31,457 nt of DNA from Pseudoneurospora amorphoporcata (lineage: Eukaryota; Ascomycota; Sordariomycetes; Sordariales; Sordariaceae): the NCBI GenBank assembly GCA_033297205.1, contig MU859228.1:46303-77759 (forward strand), written 5' to 3'. The translations under genes and the position numbers were made by a program. Position 1 is the first letter of the stretch; every line of letters begins with the position of its first letter. A model generated the notes under the pieces. That model saw nothing but the letters and a program-made list of their open reading frames with translations, did not search any database and had not been told where the DNA came from. Below are positions 28,510 through 31,457 of the stretch, one piece after another.

Positions 28510-31457
28510 TGAATCCTACTCGTTGCGGACAATTATCAAGGAATGAGACGTCGGGAGGCAGCGGTCGCCGGTGTCACCGCCAGTGCTGACATTGAAGCAG
28601 CAGCAATCTCTTCAATGGTTCCCATAAATTTTTCCCCATTTTCCCATCAATGAGTCCGCCCAGAATCTCCTCCCTCGTTGGAACAAGACGATGGACTTCC
28701 ATCCAATTCAAGACCTAACATCCCCATGATACAGGCTGCTGACGCAAGAGAGCGTAGTGTTGGGAGGGTTTGGGGGGTTTAAATATAATATTTTATGTTC
28801 TGACTAACCGTTTTGTCGGTGTAGGTGGAAGCCTTTGAAAGCATCTCGGTGACGGCAAGCTGGTCGGGGTGCGACAGCCATTGCCAGTATGTGTGTAGAT
28901 GATTGATTGACCCTTCTCCCAAGGAGGAGGAAGGGCGGGCAGTTAACTATCTATGCCCAATGCTGTGTCTGACATTACCGAGCCGGACCAAGTCCGGCAC
29001 GGCAGTACCAAGTATGCATCGGCCCATCTTAACACGTAACAATCTCCCGGGGCACGGAGAGATCGTCACTACGCCGAAGTCGTTGGCGTGCTGCGCCTCG
29101 TAACTTTAGAGCTGTGTCAGCATTTGCACGCGTGAAGGATAGCCCGCCCTTCCTTGGAAAAGGACATTGTATCTTGATAATAGACAGCGTAGACGCAAGT
29201 AGAGCGCTCAGAGAAGTGAAAATCGGAACAGGTACAGTAAAGTTCGCCACTAAACCAAATAAGGGCACGCATAACTTCCCGTCTACGACCTGTCTCCTCC
29301 AGGACAAATTAAAACGCGTACACCATAGACCACTGTCAAGGGCAAATCGACAAGACACCGAAGGGTTTGTCAAGCTGTAAACGGCTATTGGGGCCTAGCA
29401 ATGACCCCGAGGACTAATGAAAAGAATAGAAGTAATGAGGGAAATAGAAATCGTCTTGGTGTTTAAGGCGATGTCATGCACGTGGCTTAGGAGGTTTGGC
29501 CGGGCTACGGTCTATGTTAATTTATCTTGGACGACCTGTATAATGCGCAACTTGTTAATCGTCCACTGTAAACTGCTTGCATAGAGATTGCTCGGTACTA
29601 TTTTCCAGGGGTGAGGCCTTTTTCAGGGCGGCGAATCGCTTGGTAGACTACTCGCTGTCTTCGGCGCTGTACCGGTGAAAGCTCTTTCTTGCTTGTGAAA
29701 ATTTTGAGAGTTGTGCTATGGTATGTGAAAGTTTGTTTCTGGCAAAGGACAGAAAGAAGAAGCTGTATTTCGAGGGAAAGCGTCGACTCGGTGACACGAG
29801 AATTTAAACAGATCACCAGCTGGATACGGGAGGCAAGTTCTGGTTATGAAAAAGATGATAGATGACGGGCATTGACAGTGTTCATGGTCGGCTGCTGGAA
29901 GCGGTTCCAGCAACGACGGAGTAGAGACAAGTGGGAACGTTGTTGTCGTCAGCATTGAGGAAGAGACCAAGTCTCGGCTCCATGGTAGGCACCTGGAAAC
30001 GGTCGTTGTGAGTTGAAGACACCTTTAGGCAATTGCGATCGAGATCATCGAGATTCTCAATGAAGAAAAATGGAAAAAAAGTAGGGAAGGATCGAGATCC
30101 AACTTCGGAGCTGTTTTCTGAGCTCAGTTTTGATCACATGACCACACAAGACCTATGACTAGAACCTCTAAAAAATGACAAATCTATACGTACTAACTGT
30201 TTCGTCATCCGAGCTCTGGATGGACCACAAAGTCCATTTGAAGACGGCAAACCTTGGTGGAAGGAAAAGATAGTTATCTTAGACACTCATCTTTTTCTCT
30301 ATCAATTGGACTCCGTTCTACACAAAAAAGCTGCCGTTTTATTTATTTTGAAAAGCTCTATCTATTCATGTTATACATGCCTAGTCTTAAGTATCAAGCA
30401 ACTTTGATTATCAATTTCTAAGCTGTATCAGATTTCTATCTTATTATTCATCCTTCCTTCTATTACAATCTGCTCCCCTCACTCGTTAACTATTACCTAC
30501 CTACAAACTCATACCTACTGCAAGGGCACGGATGGGGAAGTCGAAGGCAAAGCTAAGAATCCATCGATGACAGAAGATTTTAGGTGAGGAGGAAAAGAGA
30601 GAGAACTAGATACATGCGGTTGAACCTAGACTTAAATACCCCAGTCACACAAGCGACCCTGGGATCCACTTGCCAGTCACTCTCCTCCAGTCCCTTCACT
30701 CGCATCCCATTCACCTGCAGGCAAACCAAGACCTCCCTTGTACCTGCGTTCTTCCATCGTTCGCAACAACACCTTCAATGGTGCAGCGGTCTGAACCGTA
30801 AACGGTGAGGCGGTCAGGTTCGTGAACGATATCCTTCTAGAAAGGTCCGCTCTAGAAGGGGAAGGTCCGCTCCAGAAGGCCCGCATGGCGGTATGGTCGG
30901 ACCTGTGCCTGTACCATAACACCTACAATAGTAAAAGAAATGAGCTCTAACCTATTGGATAGTACTAAACTACAAAGCTTTTTAATCCTTTCTCTTATTC
31001 TGAGCTACTAAAAAGCTATGTAGTCTAGTACCTTCCAACAGGTTATGAGCCTATTTCTTCTACTAATGTAAGTTGAGTTATGTTGAAGAGGCTTCTGAAG
31101 GAGGGTTTTCGAGTAGAGTGGCTACGGCAACGATGTCGTAGAATTCGAAGTTCGTAGGGTAGATGAAAAGATAAAAATAATCTTTTCTTTCTTGGTGGAA
31201 GAAAAGGCTAGCTTTGTAGCAAATGGAGAATTCCGAAGGCATGTGTGTATAGGGCACTCAAAAAGGAGCAGAACGGTGTTTTGTTTGTGTGTGTAGGCTT
31301 TGTATTGGTAAAGATATCTCAAAGTGTCTGATGAGCTATAGAAAACCTTTTCTTTTCTCGAAGGGTGTCACACGGACATTTGCCTACAGTTCTGGGTTAG
31401 GGTTTCCAAGGCTAACAGAACCTCAACGCTTGACGTCAGCCTTATAAGTGCCGCTGT
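28510..31457. other. Region without a supportable gene
   Basis: Frames here are short and show no domain. An intron-end-like sequence (CTGACTAAC then GTGTAG, to about 28825) occurs without a matching coding exon. 30300-30500 is A/T- and pyrimidine-rich like a leader or 3' UTR, and 30930-31080 is A/T-rich with many TA steps. A 33-codon minus frame at 29983 in good start context is too short to call. Confidence 0.5.
30842..30881. repeat. Two tandem 20-bp copies
   Basis: AAGGTCCGCTCTAGAAGGGG followed directly by AAGGTCCGCTCCAGAAGGCC: 17 of 20 positions agree. A partial related TTCTAGAA sequence precedes them. No element was identified around them. Confidence 0.85.

Noticed and set aside
28543..28656. 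A short plus frame starting MRRREAAVAGVTASAD
   Set aside because: Only about 37 codons; it resembled part of an SF1 helicase only vaguely and has no conserved motif.
29882..29983. A 33-codon minus frame in the good start context ACCATGG
   Set aside because: Too short to support, and no downstream exon was found that continues it.
1..31457. tRNA genes, dispersed 5S rRNA genes, CRISPR arrays and telomere repeats
   Set aside because: A scan by eye for B-box motifs, the Neurospora 5S start and regular spacer repeats found none; the lone TTAGGG near 31396 is a single copy. A covariance-model search would be decisive.

Overview
The window is nuclear DNA of a filamentous ascomycete in the Sordariales, most probably Neurospora or its close relative Sordaria. 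The evidence is short introns (about 50-140 bp) with CTAAC/CTGAC branch points, long pyrimidine-rich intergenic DNA with homopolymer runs, dispersed TACCTAGGTA-like palindromes, a 213-residue Ras matching the N. crassa ras-1 numbering, and a spliced 894-residue peroxisomal multifunctional enzyme matching the known length of N. crassa FOX-2. Species identity is inferred from family knowledge, not from a search.

Layout. 1-6371 holds no gene I can support and ends in the pyrimidine-rich leader of ras-1 (6372-7308, +, four coding exons). 7309-9615 is non-coding, with two long T tracts. 9616-10488 (-) is a proline/serine-rich orphan reading frame with three 52-54 residue tandem repeats and a polyglutamine run. 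10594-12069 (-) is a seven-exon molybdopterin-binding-domain (MoCF/CinA-like) protein with an apparent GC-AG intron and a 9-nt exon. 12593-13380 (+) is glia maturation factor. 13676-14728 (-) is the intronless Fe-S scaffold NBP35. 16464-18701 (+) is an Ecm11-domain protein. 19089-20187 (-) is a P-loop glycerate-kinase-like protein. 21491-24438 (+) is fox-2, the peroxisomal beta-oxidation enzyme.

From about 25.9 to 28.5 kb the character changes. Broken pieces of at least three gene families lie on both strands: an SNF2-type helicase in two separated pieces on the minus strand, an SF1 (Upf1-like) helicase fragment on the plus strand, and two C2H2 zinc-finger fragments. They carry stops and frameshifts and lack start codons, and I read this as a nest of gene relics. 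28.5-31.46 kb contains no gene I can support.

The intact genes are ordinary housekeeping loci in divergent and convergent pairs, not one pathway: Ras signalling, branched-actin turnover, cytosolic Fe-S assembly, meiotic chromosome structure (by analogy with yeast Ecm11), glycerate metabolism and fatty-acid oxidation. I see no clearly new molecular system. The points most worth a second look are the GC-AG intron/microexon gene, the repeat-bearing orphan, the missing PTS1 on fox-2, the possible 30-nt cassette exon in the actin regulator, and the helicase/zinc-finger relic cluster.
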